IMG/VR virus record: IMGVR_UViG_3300048027_000084
Coordinates: 1-42,189 of that record
Length of the DNA stretch: 42,189 nt
Direction: 5' to 3' (one strand)
Origin: a virus
The notes beneath the pieces were generated by a model, which saw only the letters and a list, made by a program, of their open reading frames with translations, was not told where the DNA came from and ran no database searches. Of this stretch, positions 12,324 through 20,416 are shown piece after piece; the first letter of the stretch is position 1, and the number at the start of each line of letters is the position of its first letter. A program made the position numbers and the translations under genes.

Positions 12324-12944
12324 TTAAATTAATCCACCTAGATTTATATTGATACTAGGATCAAACAACTCTCTTTCATCCTTGATTACTTCATAGTCGG
12401 TATATGAAAGTTGTACAGTACACTCGACCAATTGACCGTCATTAGACAGTGGGATTGCTGCAATAGATGTTGGAAACGCCTCTATTAGTTTTACACTGTA
12501 TATAGACTTATTTCCCACATCTAGATTTATATCAAATGGACCTATATCGAATCCAAATCTTGCTAAAGGTTTTTGTAGTTGGCGAATGTTGACATCAAAG
12601 GTGTAGTTGTTCTTATAGTTAACCTCACCTCTTTTTATGTCGGTGTATATTAACTTGGTCCATTCATCAAAGTATCTACGGACACCATAGTCATTCAGCA
12701 CATAGAAAGTCATCGTGACATCCTCTACACCAAATCCATTCACCACCTTCTCTTGAAATATACCGACTGTCCTATCCAGGCTCATCATTTGACGGCCAGG
12801 CAGACTTACCTCTTTACATAAGACATTAAGTGTGTCCGATGAGGTATTCTTATCCAAGGTAGGTAGATTGACCGCGAACTGGTTCGCCATTGCGATACCA
12901 TTCTTTGCTATCAGTTTACTTTTTAACTCTTCTATTCCTGCCAT
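12324..12944 (-). CDS. 54: tail-tube-like protein, probable baseplate tube initiator gp54
   Basis: A 206-residue protein with the tube fold pattern: NGIAMANQFAVNLPTL near the start, VSLPGRQMMSLD, then VTMTFYVLNDYGVRRYFDEW and a closing strand pair (YSVKLIEAFPTSIAAIPLSNDGQLVECTVQLSYTDYE). gp19, gp54 and gp48 of T4 share this fold; the phrases FYVLNDYG and FPxxIxxIPLSxD are typical. I prefer gp54 because it lies between gp26 and the gp48 region and not beside a sheath gene. It would start tube polymerisation on the baseplate. A gp19 paralogue is the alternative. Confidence 0.7.
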   Translation of the reverse strand: MAGIEELKSKLIAKNGIAMANQFAVNLPTLDKNTSSDTLNVLCKEVSLPGRQMMSLDRTVGIFQEKVVNGFGVEDVTMTFYVLNDYGVRRYFDEWTKLIYTDIKRGEVNYKNNYTFDVNIRQLQKPLARFGFDIGPFDINLDVGNKSIYSVKLIEAFPTSIAAIPLSNDGQLVECTVQLSYTDYEVIKDERELFDPSININLGGLI

Positions 12945-12946
12945 TT

Positions 12947-13537
12947 CTATTCGCCTATCATCTGTTTAGAGTCGTAGTAGACCTTCTTAGAGTTTGCCTT
13001 ACGGAAGTCTGCGGTCGGTAGGAATGTAGCGATCTCCCACTCTGGTGCAGGTACCATTGCGAACTTACTTTGTACGTGTTCATTCAAATAATGTTTGAAG
13101 CACGGTTTAAAGTACTTCAACTTACTTGTCTTGACCAACAACTCATACGACATCTTGAATCGAGTAGAACTGTTGAACTTAGTATTCGTGGTGATATCCA
13201 TCAACGCATCCAACATCTTCGCACGTAGGATAGGTGGAAGGTAGTGTAGGTTCAACCCATAGAACCCACCTTCTGCCGGACCTACTACGACGACTAATGG
13301 AAATGTGTCATAGTACGGTAATGTATCTTTATGTTTCGGATCGTAGAAAAACATGTACATACTACCAACGATTTCTTGACCCGTTTGCTTCAACGGATCT
13401 TCTTTCATCAAGGCCTCGCGCTTGATACTGCGCATATTCTTGATCTTCTTACGAAACCATTCTCGCGATTCTTTGGTACGAGGAGTAATACCCGCACGGA
13501 ACGCTTGTAGTTCTAATCGTTGAAATATGTTAGACAT
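12947..13537 (-). CDS. 2: probable DNA end protector / head completion protein gp2
   Basis: A 196-residue protein: TPRTKESREWFRKKIKNMR near the N-terminus, then MYMFFYDPKHKDTLPYYDTF, PLVVVVG, and FYGLNLHYLPPILRAKMLD. These phrases are conserved in marine T4-like phages in the gene next to gene 4, usually annotated as the DNA end protector gp2. In T4, genes 2 and 4 are neighbours and both act on filled heads before tail joining. The assignment is from remembered annotation and synteny; similarity to T4 gp2 was not checked. A late promoter lies 27 bases upstream. Confidence 0.6.
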   Translation of the reverse strand: MSNIFQRLELQAFRAGITPRTKESREWFRKKIKNMRSIKREALMKEDPLKQTGQEIVGSMYMFFYDPKHKDTLPYYDTFPLVVVVGPAEGGFYGLNLHYLPPILRAKMLDALMDITTNTKFNSSTRFKMSYELLVKTSKLKYFKPCFKHYLNEHVQSKFAMVPAPEWEIATFLPTADFRKANSKKVYYDSKQMIGE

Positions 13538-13564
13538 GTCGCTACCGTAAAAAATTCGTACTTC

Positions 13565-13572
13565 TATTTATA
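13565..13572 (-). promoter_or_regulatory. T4-type late promoter TATAAATA
   Basis: TATTTATA on the + strand, so TATAAATA reading leftward, 27 bases upstream of the gp2-like ATG and overlapping the last codons of gene 4. Confidence 0.7.
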
Positions 13573-14086
13573 CCGATTTTTTCTTCTTTCTGAACGGCGG
13601 TAGTTTCTTTAGTGGTTTTTTAGTACGCATACGTTGGGTAGACTTGGGCATGATACCCATAGCGGTGAGTTCGTTCTCTGTCCATATCTCAAAGTGGTAC
13701 CCTCTATCCTTTGCGTATTCGGATGCTGCCTTCCACTTGGATTGGTTCTTGACGTACGTCATACCCTCGTTCAATAGAGTGTGACGGGACTTTCCCTGCT
13801 TGCGTTCAGGACGTAGGGTCTGCTTGTGGGGTTTGACCTCGACCAGTACAACACGTCCAGACTTGTACTTGATGACGAAGTCCATGAAGTATCGATGTGG
13901 CTTCTTATCAGTCTCACAGATGTAGGGGATTACCAACTCTTCGGACATCCATTGTACCACGTCCAGACTGTCATCACACCATTTCATAACGTGTCGTTCC
14001 CACCCCGAACGGTAGACGACATTGTCCACGTCCCCAGCATACTTCTCTGGGTTCTTTGGTTTGAACCGTCCTTTATATGTCTTCAC
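13568..14086 (-). CDS. 4: head completion nuclease-like protein gp4
   Basis: A 172-residue homologue of T4 gp4 (150 aa). YKGRFKPKNPEKYAGD, VVYRSGWERHVMKW, VVQWMSEELVIPY, HRYFMDFVIKY and VLVEVKPHKQT all have direct T4 counterparts. It has a TnsA-like PD-(D/E)XK core: Glu30, Asp69, Glu83 and Lys85. T4 gp4 finishes DNA-filled heads before tail attachment. The start is GTG; no ATG is available nearby and T4 gp4 aligns from this codon. It overlaps the end of the upstream methyltransferase gene by 14 bases. The C-terminus adds a basic tail (KKPLKKLPPFRKKKKSV) that T4 lacks. Confidence 0.88.
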   Translation of the reverse strand: MKTYKGRFKPKNPEKYAGDVDNVVYRSGWERHVMKWCDDSLDVVQWMSEELVIPYICETDKKPHRYFMDFVIKYKSGRVVLVEVKPHKQTLRPERKQGKSRHTLLNEGMTYVKNQSKWKAASEYAKDRGYHFEIWTENELTAMGIMPKSTQRMRTKKPLKKLPPFRKKKKSV

Positions 14087-14675
14087 GTTTTAATAACACC
14101 ATGTGGTTCATACGATCGGTAGCAGGGTACGTGAACTCACGTTCTATTTCGTATGGAAAGTCTGATTTGGATAGAAAATGTTGTACCAATCTTTTTGGAT
14201 TAGGTGAGTCTATCTTCTCATCCATTGACAGTCGGCCGACGTAGTCGTCGAATAGAATGTACTTGGGGTGTGATTGTTGACATAGGTTCAAGTCCCGTGA
14301 CATACCATCGATGCTGTGATCGCCATCAATGAATATCATATCATAGTGGGACACCTTAGATGGGTCGAGATCGTGTGAACTCATGTGAGTGAACTCGAAC
14401 CTATCGGGGTACATATCAATGAGTTTATTAGCGTTGACCGCTGTATGGTCGTATTGGCATATATCAATCGAATGATATTTAAGCGAGGTGTCGGTGTTTA
14501 GAAAAACGTATGCGCTGTGTCCGTAGTTGAATCCTATCTCCAAGATGTTTTTGGAACGAGTCATCTTCAATATTACATATACCATTCGGCAGGTCATGTC
14601 GTTTGGTATAACATGACCTTCTTCATAAGGCGGCCATCCATCGGTAAGGAATTTGGTATCGTTTACTAAGTTCAT
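14073..14675 (-). CDS. class I SAM-dependent methyltransferase
   Basis: A 200-residue protein with SAM motif I NILEIGFNYGHSA (43-55), a second-strand acidic residue in YHSIDICQYD, and DMIFIDGDHSIDGMSRDL (about 112-129), then ILFDDY. This is the pattern of the small O-methyltransferase-like Methyltransf_24 group. The substrate is unknown; in phages of this kind, homologues lie in structural regions and might modify a virion glycan or protein. It is the first gene of the leftward unit, 27 bases behind a late promoter, and is translationally linked to gene 4 by the overlap. Confidence 0.78.
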   Translation of the reverse strand: MNLVNDTKFLTDGWPPYEEGHVIPNDMTCRMVYVILKMTRSKNILEIGFNYGHSAYVFLNTDTSLKYHSIDICQYDHTAVNANKLIDMYPDRFEFTHMSSHDLDPSKVSHYDMIFIDGDHSIDGMSRDLNLCQQSHPKYILFDDYVGRLSMDEKIDSPNPKRLVQHFLSKSDFPYEIEREFTYPATDRMNHMVLLKREDI

Positions 14676-14685
14676 TGTTTTTATG

Positions 14686-14693
14686 TATAAATA
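14686..14693 (+). promoter_or_regulatory. T4-type late promoter TATAAATA (rightward)
   Basis: Perfect octamer 34 bases before gene 48. It forms an inverted repeat with the leftward copy nine bases away. Confidence 0.8.
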
Positions 14694-14702
14694 GTCAAAC
14701 AG

Positions 14703-14710
14703 TATTTATA
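14703..14710 (-). promoter_or_regulatory. T4-type late promoter TATAAATA (leftward)
   Basis: TATTTATA on the + strand, 27 bases upstream of the methyltransferase ATG. It lies downstream of the rightward octamer, so the two promoters point at each other across a nine-base gap. Confidence 0.8.
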
Positions 14711-14727
14711 AACATAGGTTCACCCTC

Positions 14728-15858
14728 ATGGCTATACTAGAATTTTTGTCGGAAATATTCGATCTATCACCCGAAGAAAAAACCGAAGCAGCAAAGAAAG
14801 AAGAACAACCACAGAATGTTGCTGATAAAGCTCCATCTAAATTAATATTTCCTGTCCATTCTCAAGACAGGTATGGCGCAAGCATATCCTTTAAAATATT
14901 TGAGATAGTCCCGCCGGGTCTTACTTCTAGCGCTGCAGATGTTGCTTCTACTCTACAGGGAGATGAAGAATATAGAAAGTTATTAAATGAAGAAGACGAA
15001 TTAAAGACTAAGAGAAGGGATGGAGAACTAACCGACGCTCAGTACGAAAGAAAGTCTAAAGAAAATAAGAAGGCTATTGATAACAGATTCGTCGAGAAAG
15101 GGGGTGAGTTATCCTTTACTAGTAGTGAAATGAGAGACACCGATGAATCTGTAAAGTTGTATTTACCTGTATCACTGCAACAAAATGACGGTCTTAATTA
15201 TGCAACACCTGAACTGGGTGCTATAGGTGCTGGACTTGCCCAACAATTCAGTGGAGGTAAAGGTATCCTAGGAGCCTTAGCGGACACCGCATCAAAAGGA
15301 ATGACGGGAGTCATGGATTTTGCTATGGGTAACCTATCTGGTGCTCAGGCAGCACTTGCGATGAACAAGATGGCAACGAGAATAGGTAAGGCTGGCGGAG
15401 TTAGCGCAGAGGCGAATATGGCATCATCTCTAGTGGGTGGTGTAACCGTGAACCCTAACGTACGTGCATTATTCAAGGGTGTGAACATAAGAGAGTTTTC
15501 ATTCGCATTCAAATTTATTGCAAAGAGTGCTGAAGAAGCAAAGGCAGTCAAGAAAATTATTCGAAGATTTCGTATGTATGCCTATCCGGAATCAATTGAT
15601 GTTGGTGGTGTTAGTGCGGGTTATAAATTCCCACACATGTTCGAATTAGATATTATGTATCAACCGAAAGAAGGATCTCCGGTTCGTGTTGGTAATCGAA
15701 TGAAAAAGTGTTACCTAAAGTCAATCGCTACTAACTACAATGCCAGTAGTATGGCATTTCACCCAGACGGTCAACCTGTAGAAATCGACCTATCATTAAA
15801 CTTCGTCGAAGAGAGAACACTGACCCGCGCAGATATTATGGAGGATGATGGATACTAA
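14728..15858 (+). CDS. 48: baseplate tail tube cap gp48
   Basis: A 376-residue protein, close to T4 gp48 (364 aa). The N-terminus (MAILEFLSEIF), a long Gly/Ala-rich middle, and the C-terminal tube-like domain (FSFAFKFIAKSAEEAKAVKKII, then FPHMFELDIMYQ, YLKSIATNYNASSMAFHPDGQPVEIDLSLNFVE, ending ADIMEDDGY) follow the gp48/gp54 tube fold, including the late phrase preceding FEE/FVE and T-L-T-R/N-R. It caps the hub so that the tube can polymerise. It is first in the rightward baseplate unit and coupled to gene 53 by TAATG. Confidence 0.82.
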   Translation: MAILEFLSEIFDLSPEEKTEAAKKEEQPQNVADKAPSKLIFPVHSQDRYGASISFKIFEIVPPGLTSSAADVASTLQGDEEYRKLLNEEDELKTKRRDGELTDAQYERKSKENKKAIDNRFVEKGGELSFTSSEMRDTDESVKLYLPVSLQQNDGLNYATPELGAIGAGLAQQFSGGKGILGALADTASKGMTGVMDFAMGNLSGAQAALAMNKMATRIGKAGGVSAEANMASSLVGGVTVNPNVRALFKGVNIREFSFAFKFIAKSAEEAKAVKKIIRRFRMYAYPESIDVGGVSAGYKFPHMFELDIMYQPKEGSPVRVGNRMKKCYLKSIATNYNASSMAFHPDGQPVEIDLSLNFVEERTLTRADIMEDDGY

Positions 15859-16574
15859 TGTCATATTTTAAGAATTTCCCATTAAGCTTTTATTCCTTTG
15901 GCGACAGCGAAGAATCGGCTGTTGTCCAAAACATCGCAACCTATGTTGATATACTAGATGATGTTAAAGGTAATTCAGCATTCTATCAAAACTATTATGT
16001 TCAAGGTGGAGAAAGACCAGATCAGACTGCGTTTACTTTATATAGAAATCCTCATATGCACTGGACATTTTATTTAATGAATGATAAGATACGTGAACAG
16101 GGTTGGCCTCTAGAATATAGCGGTGTTGTAGAAAAGGCAAAATCGGATTACTCGAACTTTACTATAACAACCACCGGACCTATACACGATACATTTACTA
16201 TAGGCTCTACCATAACTGGGGGTGATAGTAACGCGACGGGTACTATTGTACATAAGAACTTGGACCTAGGTCAAATCGTAGTTAAGTTATCAAGTGCTTT
16301 AGAATTCCATGTGGCCGAGGTTGCCATATGTGAGGGTGATATGGTTACTGTAACTGGGGCGTCCAAAGAATATCTTGCAGCGAACCATTATGTACTTAAT
16401 AATGAAAGAGTCGATCTTGATCTAAGTAATATGAGTGTTCCTTTAGGTGCAGTTCCAAAAACCAATCTAGATTTCTATATTGAAGAAAATGATAAGTTGA
16501 AACAGATACGTGTTATTAAACCGTCGTCTATCAACACTATTCAAACATTGTTTAATGAAGCATTGAGATCGTAA
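15858..16574 (+). CDS. 53: baseplate wedge protein gp53
   Basis: A 238-residue homologue of T4 gp53 (196 aa). The diagnostic block is YYVQGGERPDQTAFTLYRNPHMHWTFYLMNDKIREQGWPL (about residues 46-85), matching T4 YYIKGSPRPEELANAIYGNPQLYWVLLMCND. Between about 98 and 165 there is an inserted beta domain (FTIGSTITGGDSNATGTIV, VAICEGDMVTVTG) not found in T4. gp53 clamps wedge units around the hub. Gene overlaps are one base on both sides. Confidence 0.88.
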   Translation: MSYFKNFPLSFYSFGDSEESAVVQNIATYVDILDDVKGNSAFYQNYYVQGGERPDQTAFTLYRNPHMHWTFYLMNDKIREQGWPLEYSGVVEKAKSDYSNFTITTTGPIHDTFTIGSTITGGDSNATGTIVHKNLDLGQIVVKLSSALEFHVAEVAICEGDMVTVTGASKEYLAANHYVLNNERVDLDLSNMSVPLGAVPKTNLDFYIEENDKLKQIRVIKPSSINTIQTLFNEALRS

Positions 16575-17896
16575 TGAGTGATAAAGCCCCAGCAGAACAG
16601 GACTTTTCTGATAACCTTTCTATACAGCGTGTATTACTTGAAACTTCTGCTTCTAAACCAACTATTGAGATATCCAGTACAACTAGTGGGATAGACATTT
16701 TTGAACACCTCGACAAACCTTATCTAACTGCCGCACTGGCATACGTTGATCAAGAAGATATAATTGGATCATTAGATATTTCAGGTGGTGAGAAAATTAC
16801 TATAGATCTGAAGAGTATGCAGAACAGTTCAACACGAGTTGTTTCCAAAACATTCTTTATTGATAAGATAGTCAGCGCTGATAAGACATCGGATAATGTA
16901 GAGATGTTCGTCTTTCATCTGATCGAAGATATCGGATACCTATCTAACCTACACAATTTGAATAGATCCATGAGTGGCAAGCCTAGTGCTATTATCTCGA
17001 CTATATCTAACGAGTTCTTTTCAAAAGATATTAAGAGTTCATCTACTGACTTTCAATCAATGAAGGTCATTGTACCTAACTTAACTCCGATAGAGGCTAT
17101 GTGTTGGATTAAGAACCGCGCATCGACCAGTGACGGGTATCCATTTTATTTGTACTCGACCTTAGTAGATAAAGAGTTAAACTTCAATGATCTCCGAAGC
17201 ATGATGACAGGAATAAAAATAAATCCAGATATGCCTTTCACCTTTTCAGAAAGCGCATCTGGTAATGATGAACAACCTACAGTCGCTCGCAATAGAACAA
17301 TAATGAGACATCAAGCTAAGAACACCAACAATATATTTGGATTGATTCGCGAAGGTATGGTAGGGTCCAAGTATTCTTATGTAGATGTAACTAAGAATAA
17401 GGTTGTAGACTTCGATTTTAATATCGATAATGAAGTTGTTAAGTTACTAAGACAAGATAAAATTGTTAATAAGGGTACTCCTATATTTGATAGTTCTAGG
17501 CTAGATGATACGAAGGGTGATATTACTAGCAGAAAGATCACACAGATAGGCGGTACAAACGCATACGATACACAAAAGTCTTACATGGAAAGTGAAACCA
17601 GTGGACAGTATAAACTTAATATCGTCAATCGATCAATGGCGTATATGTTGACTAATAATAAGATAGACATAATCGTTGACGGTGTTGAATTCCTAGACGG
17701 AAACGCGAACAAGACTATCGGTAACAAGATCGATATACGGTTTTTACGTAATACCAACACTGAGCAAAAAGACAGAATATATGATAGAAAGAAGTCGGGT
17801 GATTTTTTAATCTTCGCATGTAAACATACAATATCCCCAAGAACATATACACTAACTCTATCTGCTATGAAACTATCTAATGGAGAATTGTTATGA
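16574..17896 (+). CDS. 27: baseplate central hub protein gp27
   Basis: A 440-residue protein in the size range of gp27-type hubs (T4 391 aa), between genes 53 and 5. Hub-domain signatures are an N-terminal beta barrel (IQRVLLETSA...TAALAYVDQEDIIGSLDISGGEKI) and a late second barrel ending SGDFLIFACKHTISPRTYTLTLSAMKLSNGELL, as in contractile-tail hub proteins. gp27 trimers carry the gp5 spike and line the tube entrance. It ends with a four-base overlap with the spike gene, the same gene order as in many myophages. Confidence 0.8.
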   Translation: MSDKAPAEQDFSDNLSIQRVLLETSASKPTIEISSTTSGIDIFEHLDKPYLTAALAYVDQEDIIGSLDISGGEKITIDLKSMQNSSTRVVSKTFFIDKIVSADKTSDNVEMFVFHLIEDIGYLSNLHNLNRSMSGKPSAIISTISNEFFSKDIKSSSTDFQSMKVIVPNLTPIEAMCWIKNRASTSDGYPFYLYSTLVDKELNFNDLRSMMTGIKINPDMPFTFSESASGNDEQPTVARNRTIMRHQAKNTNNIFGLIREGMVGSKYSYVDVTKNKVVDFDFNIDNEVVKLLRQDKIVNKGTPIFDSSRLDDTKGDITSRKITQIGGTNAYDTQKSYMESETSGQYKLNIVNRSMAYMLTNNKIDIIVDGVEFLDGNANKTIGNKIDIRFLRNTNTEQKDRIYDRKKSGDFLIFACKHTISPRTYTLTLSAMKLSNGELL

Positions 17897-18552
17897 TACC
17901 TAAAAGTTTTGTTGAGTATTATGGAGACCATACACGATGGTTCCTAGGTACCGTGGTCGATATCTTTGATCCACTGAAACTAGGACGTGTTAAGGTCAAA
18001 GTGCACGGTGTATACGATGAGATCAAGGATAAAGATTTACCTTGGGCACAAGTGACCATTCCGGTTACAACAGCAATACATGAAGGCAAAGGACAGAATC
18101 TTGGTATGTTAGTGGGTACTCAGGTTTTTGGTATCTTCTTGGATGGTCAGAACTCTCAGTTGCCGTTGGTTGTGGGGTCGATTCCGAAAGAAGATGACAC
18201 AAACGAGAAGGCATTGAATGCATATCCGTACAATAAAGTGTATGAGACTGAGACAGGTCACTTTAAAGAATATGACGATTCTTCAAATGGGCGTATCCGT
18301 GAAGAACATAGGTCAGGTACATACTATGAGATGCAAGACGACGGTAGTCGTGATACCACCATACAGGAGAATGACGTTCTACGGGTCAAGGGTGATATAG
18401 AGATCAGAGGAGATAAGGACGCTAACATAACTATTAAAGGTGATTGTAATATAATTGTCACAGGTGACGCGAAGATTTCTGCAAATAATGTAACAGTACG
18501 GGCGTCCGATAAAATATCCTTATCCGGAACTGTTGTTAAAATAAACTCATGA
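17893..18552 (+). CDS. 5: tail spike / hub protein gp5 without lysozyme domain
   Basis: A 219-residue protein. Residues 14-95 form the gp5 OB-fold (RWFLGTVVDIFDPLKLGRVKVKVHGVYD; DLPWAQVTIP; GTQVFGIFLDGQNSQLPLVVGSIP). Residues about 110-140 are a linker. From about 155 to the end there are short VxVxGD-type repeats (VKGDIEIRGDKDANITIKGD..., ISLSGTVVKINS) that build a trimeric beta-helix needle. T4 gp5 (575 aa) has a lysozyme domain between OB-fold and helix; it is absent here, so cell-wall digestion must come from another protein. Start overlaps the gp27 stop. Confidence 0.88.
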   Translation: MIPKSFVEYYGDHTRWFLGTVVDIFDPLKLGRVKVKVHGVYDEIKDKDLPWAQVTIPVTTAIHEGKGQNLGMLVGTQVFGIFLDGQNSQLPLVVGSIPKEDDTNEKALNAYPYNKVYETETGHFKEYDDSSNGRIREEHRSGTYYEMQDDGSRDTTIQENDVLRVKGDIEIRGDKDANITIKGDCNIIVTGDAKISANNVTVRASDKISLSGTVVKINS

Positions 18553-19946
18553 CTAGTTTACCTTGTGGTGGTGGGAACCTACCCACTAAAGCAGATTATG
18601 TTAATATGATGAATCAGATCTCTAAGATCCCGTCGGACTTGGAGAGTATGCTAGTGGACGCACAGTCCCAACTGGAAGCACAGAAGACAGAGACACTAGA
18701 CCAAATAGAAGATCTCAAACGTCAAGCGAGAGAGGCTGAGGGTGACGCACGTGCGCAACTAGACGCAGAGATTGAGAAACTAGAATCAATGGACATTGGT
18801 CTGGAGATTCAGAAAGAAATAGAAGATCAGATAAAAGAGATTACCGATACGATAGAGGGAGTTGGTGATCTACTGGCCCCGTGGTGGCAGAAAGGTCAGG
18901 TACGAGATTGGGAAAAGGAAGCGGAAGACGCATTCACTGAACTCATACAGGACTACCATATATTCATTCCCATGAAGATCATGGAACTTATCAGTGCAAT
19001 CATACCAGTGACATTTACTGTGCCTATACTTGGACTATCCATAGATGTTTTGAAAATATCTACCGCTGAAGAACAAGAGAGACTCAAGGCACAGATTAGT
19101 GGAGACACCGAAGGGTTCCGCGCAAGTCTACAGCAACTGAAGGATGATTTTGAAAGTGGTAAGTTAGAACAAGATGCCTATGACTCTGCGATGGATACGC
19201 TACAGGAAACGAAGAATCAAATCGTTGATACCTTTTATAGCTTAGTTCCAGCCGAGTACCAATACTTCAACGGTGAGTTTGGTGTGGAATGTGGTGAGTG
19301 GAAGGCAAAACTAACATGGTCTTATATCAAGAACGAGATCATGGCGTTTGTTACCGGATCATTATTTGAACTGTTCGATAAATTAATCGGTAAGTTCAAA
19401 GCGATATGGGACCCATTAGGATTACCCTCTTTACCTATACCGTTAGACTTTGATATTGCAGCATGGATACGTGCTCAGGTAGAGGCGGCAAAGGTCAAGG
19501 CAGAACGTGAAATAAAACGCATAGAGGATCAGGCAGAACAACTACAATCCGATATAGAGAACTTTGACATGGATGCAGAGATCACTAAAATTAAAGATGA
19601 CATGTTATCACAGATCACTGATCTTGCGCTACCATTTCCCGCACCATTCAATATACCATTAAAGGATGTGTTCGGGGGTGATATTGATAAGAAAACTATC
19701 TGTATAGAAGATGAGATACATCAATTGACTACTGCGGCTAGGGATTGGTTCGAAAACGCAAAGAAAGGACTACTATTCGATTGGGTTAAGATTGTTAAGA
19801 AGTTTTTCAATGCTATAGGATTAGGTGCTATATTTGATTTTATTGACTTGACTTTATGTGACGTTCTTGGTATGATAGGTATCCCAACTTCATTCGATAT
19901 AACTTTACCTGAATTGCCGCCAATCGATGTTGCAATTCCTGTATAA
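18549..19946 (+). CDS. virion structural protein between gp5 and gp25, coiled-coil rich
   Basis: A 465-residue protein starting in a four-base overlap with gene 5. It has two long heptad-like regions (about 30-100, LESMLVDAQSQLEAQKTETL...; and about 310-350, VEAAKVKAEREIKRIEDQAEQL) separated by hydrophobic segments (ELISAIIPVTFTVPILGLSI). It ends in a Pro-rich tail (LPELPPIDVAIPV). I do not recognise the family. Equivalent genes of similar size sit between genes 5 and 25 in marine T4-like phages. The place suggests a hub or inner-baseplate component, possibly needle- or tape-associated. Confidence 0.65.
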   Translation: MTSLPCGGGNLPTKADYVNMMNQISKIPSDLESMLVDAQSQLEAQKTETLDQIEDLKRQAREAEGDARAQLDAEIEKLESMDIGLEIQKEIEDQIKEITDTIEGVGDLLAPWWQKGQVRDWEKEAEDAFTELIQDYHIFIPMKIMELISAIIPVTFTVPILGLSIDVLKISTAEEQERLKAQISGDTEGFRASLQQLKDDFESGKLEQDAYDSAMDTLQETKNQIVDTFYSLVPAEYQYFNGEFGVECGEWKAKLTWSYIKNEIMAFVTGSLFELFDKLIGKFKAIWDPLGLPSLPIPLDFDIAAWIRAQVEAAKVKAEREIKRIEDQAEQLQSDIENFDMDAEITKIKDDMLSQITDLALPFPAPFNIPLKDVFGGDIDKKTICIEDEIHQLTTAARDWFENAKKGLLFDWVKIVKKFFNAIGLGAIFDFIDLTLCDVLGMIGIPTSFDITLPELPPIDVAIPV

Positions 19947-19949
19947 ATA
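19942..19949 (+). promoter_or_regulatory. T4-type late promoter TATAAATA
   Basis: Perfect octamer overlapping the stop codon of the preceding gene, 23 bases before gene 25. Confidence 0.72.
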
Positions 19950-19972
19950 GTACAAAAAGAGTTGATAGACTA

Positions 19973-20416
19973 ATGGCAAAGAATTTTTCAATAGAAGATG
20001 GTAATCTATATAACGCTCCGATCACTACATCGATTAAGCGAATCAACAAAGATATCGATACTAGTTTTACCGCAAAACCTTCTACAGGTGACATCTATAA
20101 GGTCACCGATGCTGCGGCAGTCAAACAATCAGTTAAAAATTTATTAATGACGGAAAGAGGTAAGACACCTTTCCGTCCGTATTATGGTGGAGGTTTGGAA
20201 ACTTTTCTATTCTCTCTATCAACCGATCTAGAACCATCCGATATTGAGAACAGAGTACGACAAACTATTGAAGCACATGAACCTAGAGCAAAATTAGTAG
20301 ACGTGGAAGTTACCATCAAAGAAGATTACAATGCCGTTAATGTGGTTATTGTATTTGATGTTATAGGATCTACTAAACGAGTAAGTCTAGGACTAACTAT
20401 TGCAAGGACAAGATAA
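19973..20416 (+). CDS. 25: baseplate wedge protein gp25
   Basis: A 147-residue gp25-family protein (T4 132 aa). It contains the conserved block LMTERGKTPFRPYYGGGLETFLF (about 59-81) and the EPR motif HEPRAKL (about 112-118), which anchors gp25 to gp6 and is conserved in all contractile injection systems. gp25 is thought to prime sheath assembly on the baseplate. A late promoter lies just upstream and gene 6 starts at the next base after the stop. Confidence 0.92.
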   Translation: MAKNFSIEDGNLYNAPITTSIKRINKDIDTSFTAKPSTGDIYKVTDAAAVKQSVKNLLMTERGKTPFRPYYGGGLETFLFSLSTDLEPSDIENRVRQTIEAHEPRAKLVDVEVTIKEDYNAVNVVIVFDVIGSTKRVSLGLTIARTR

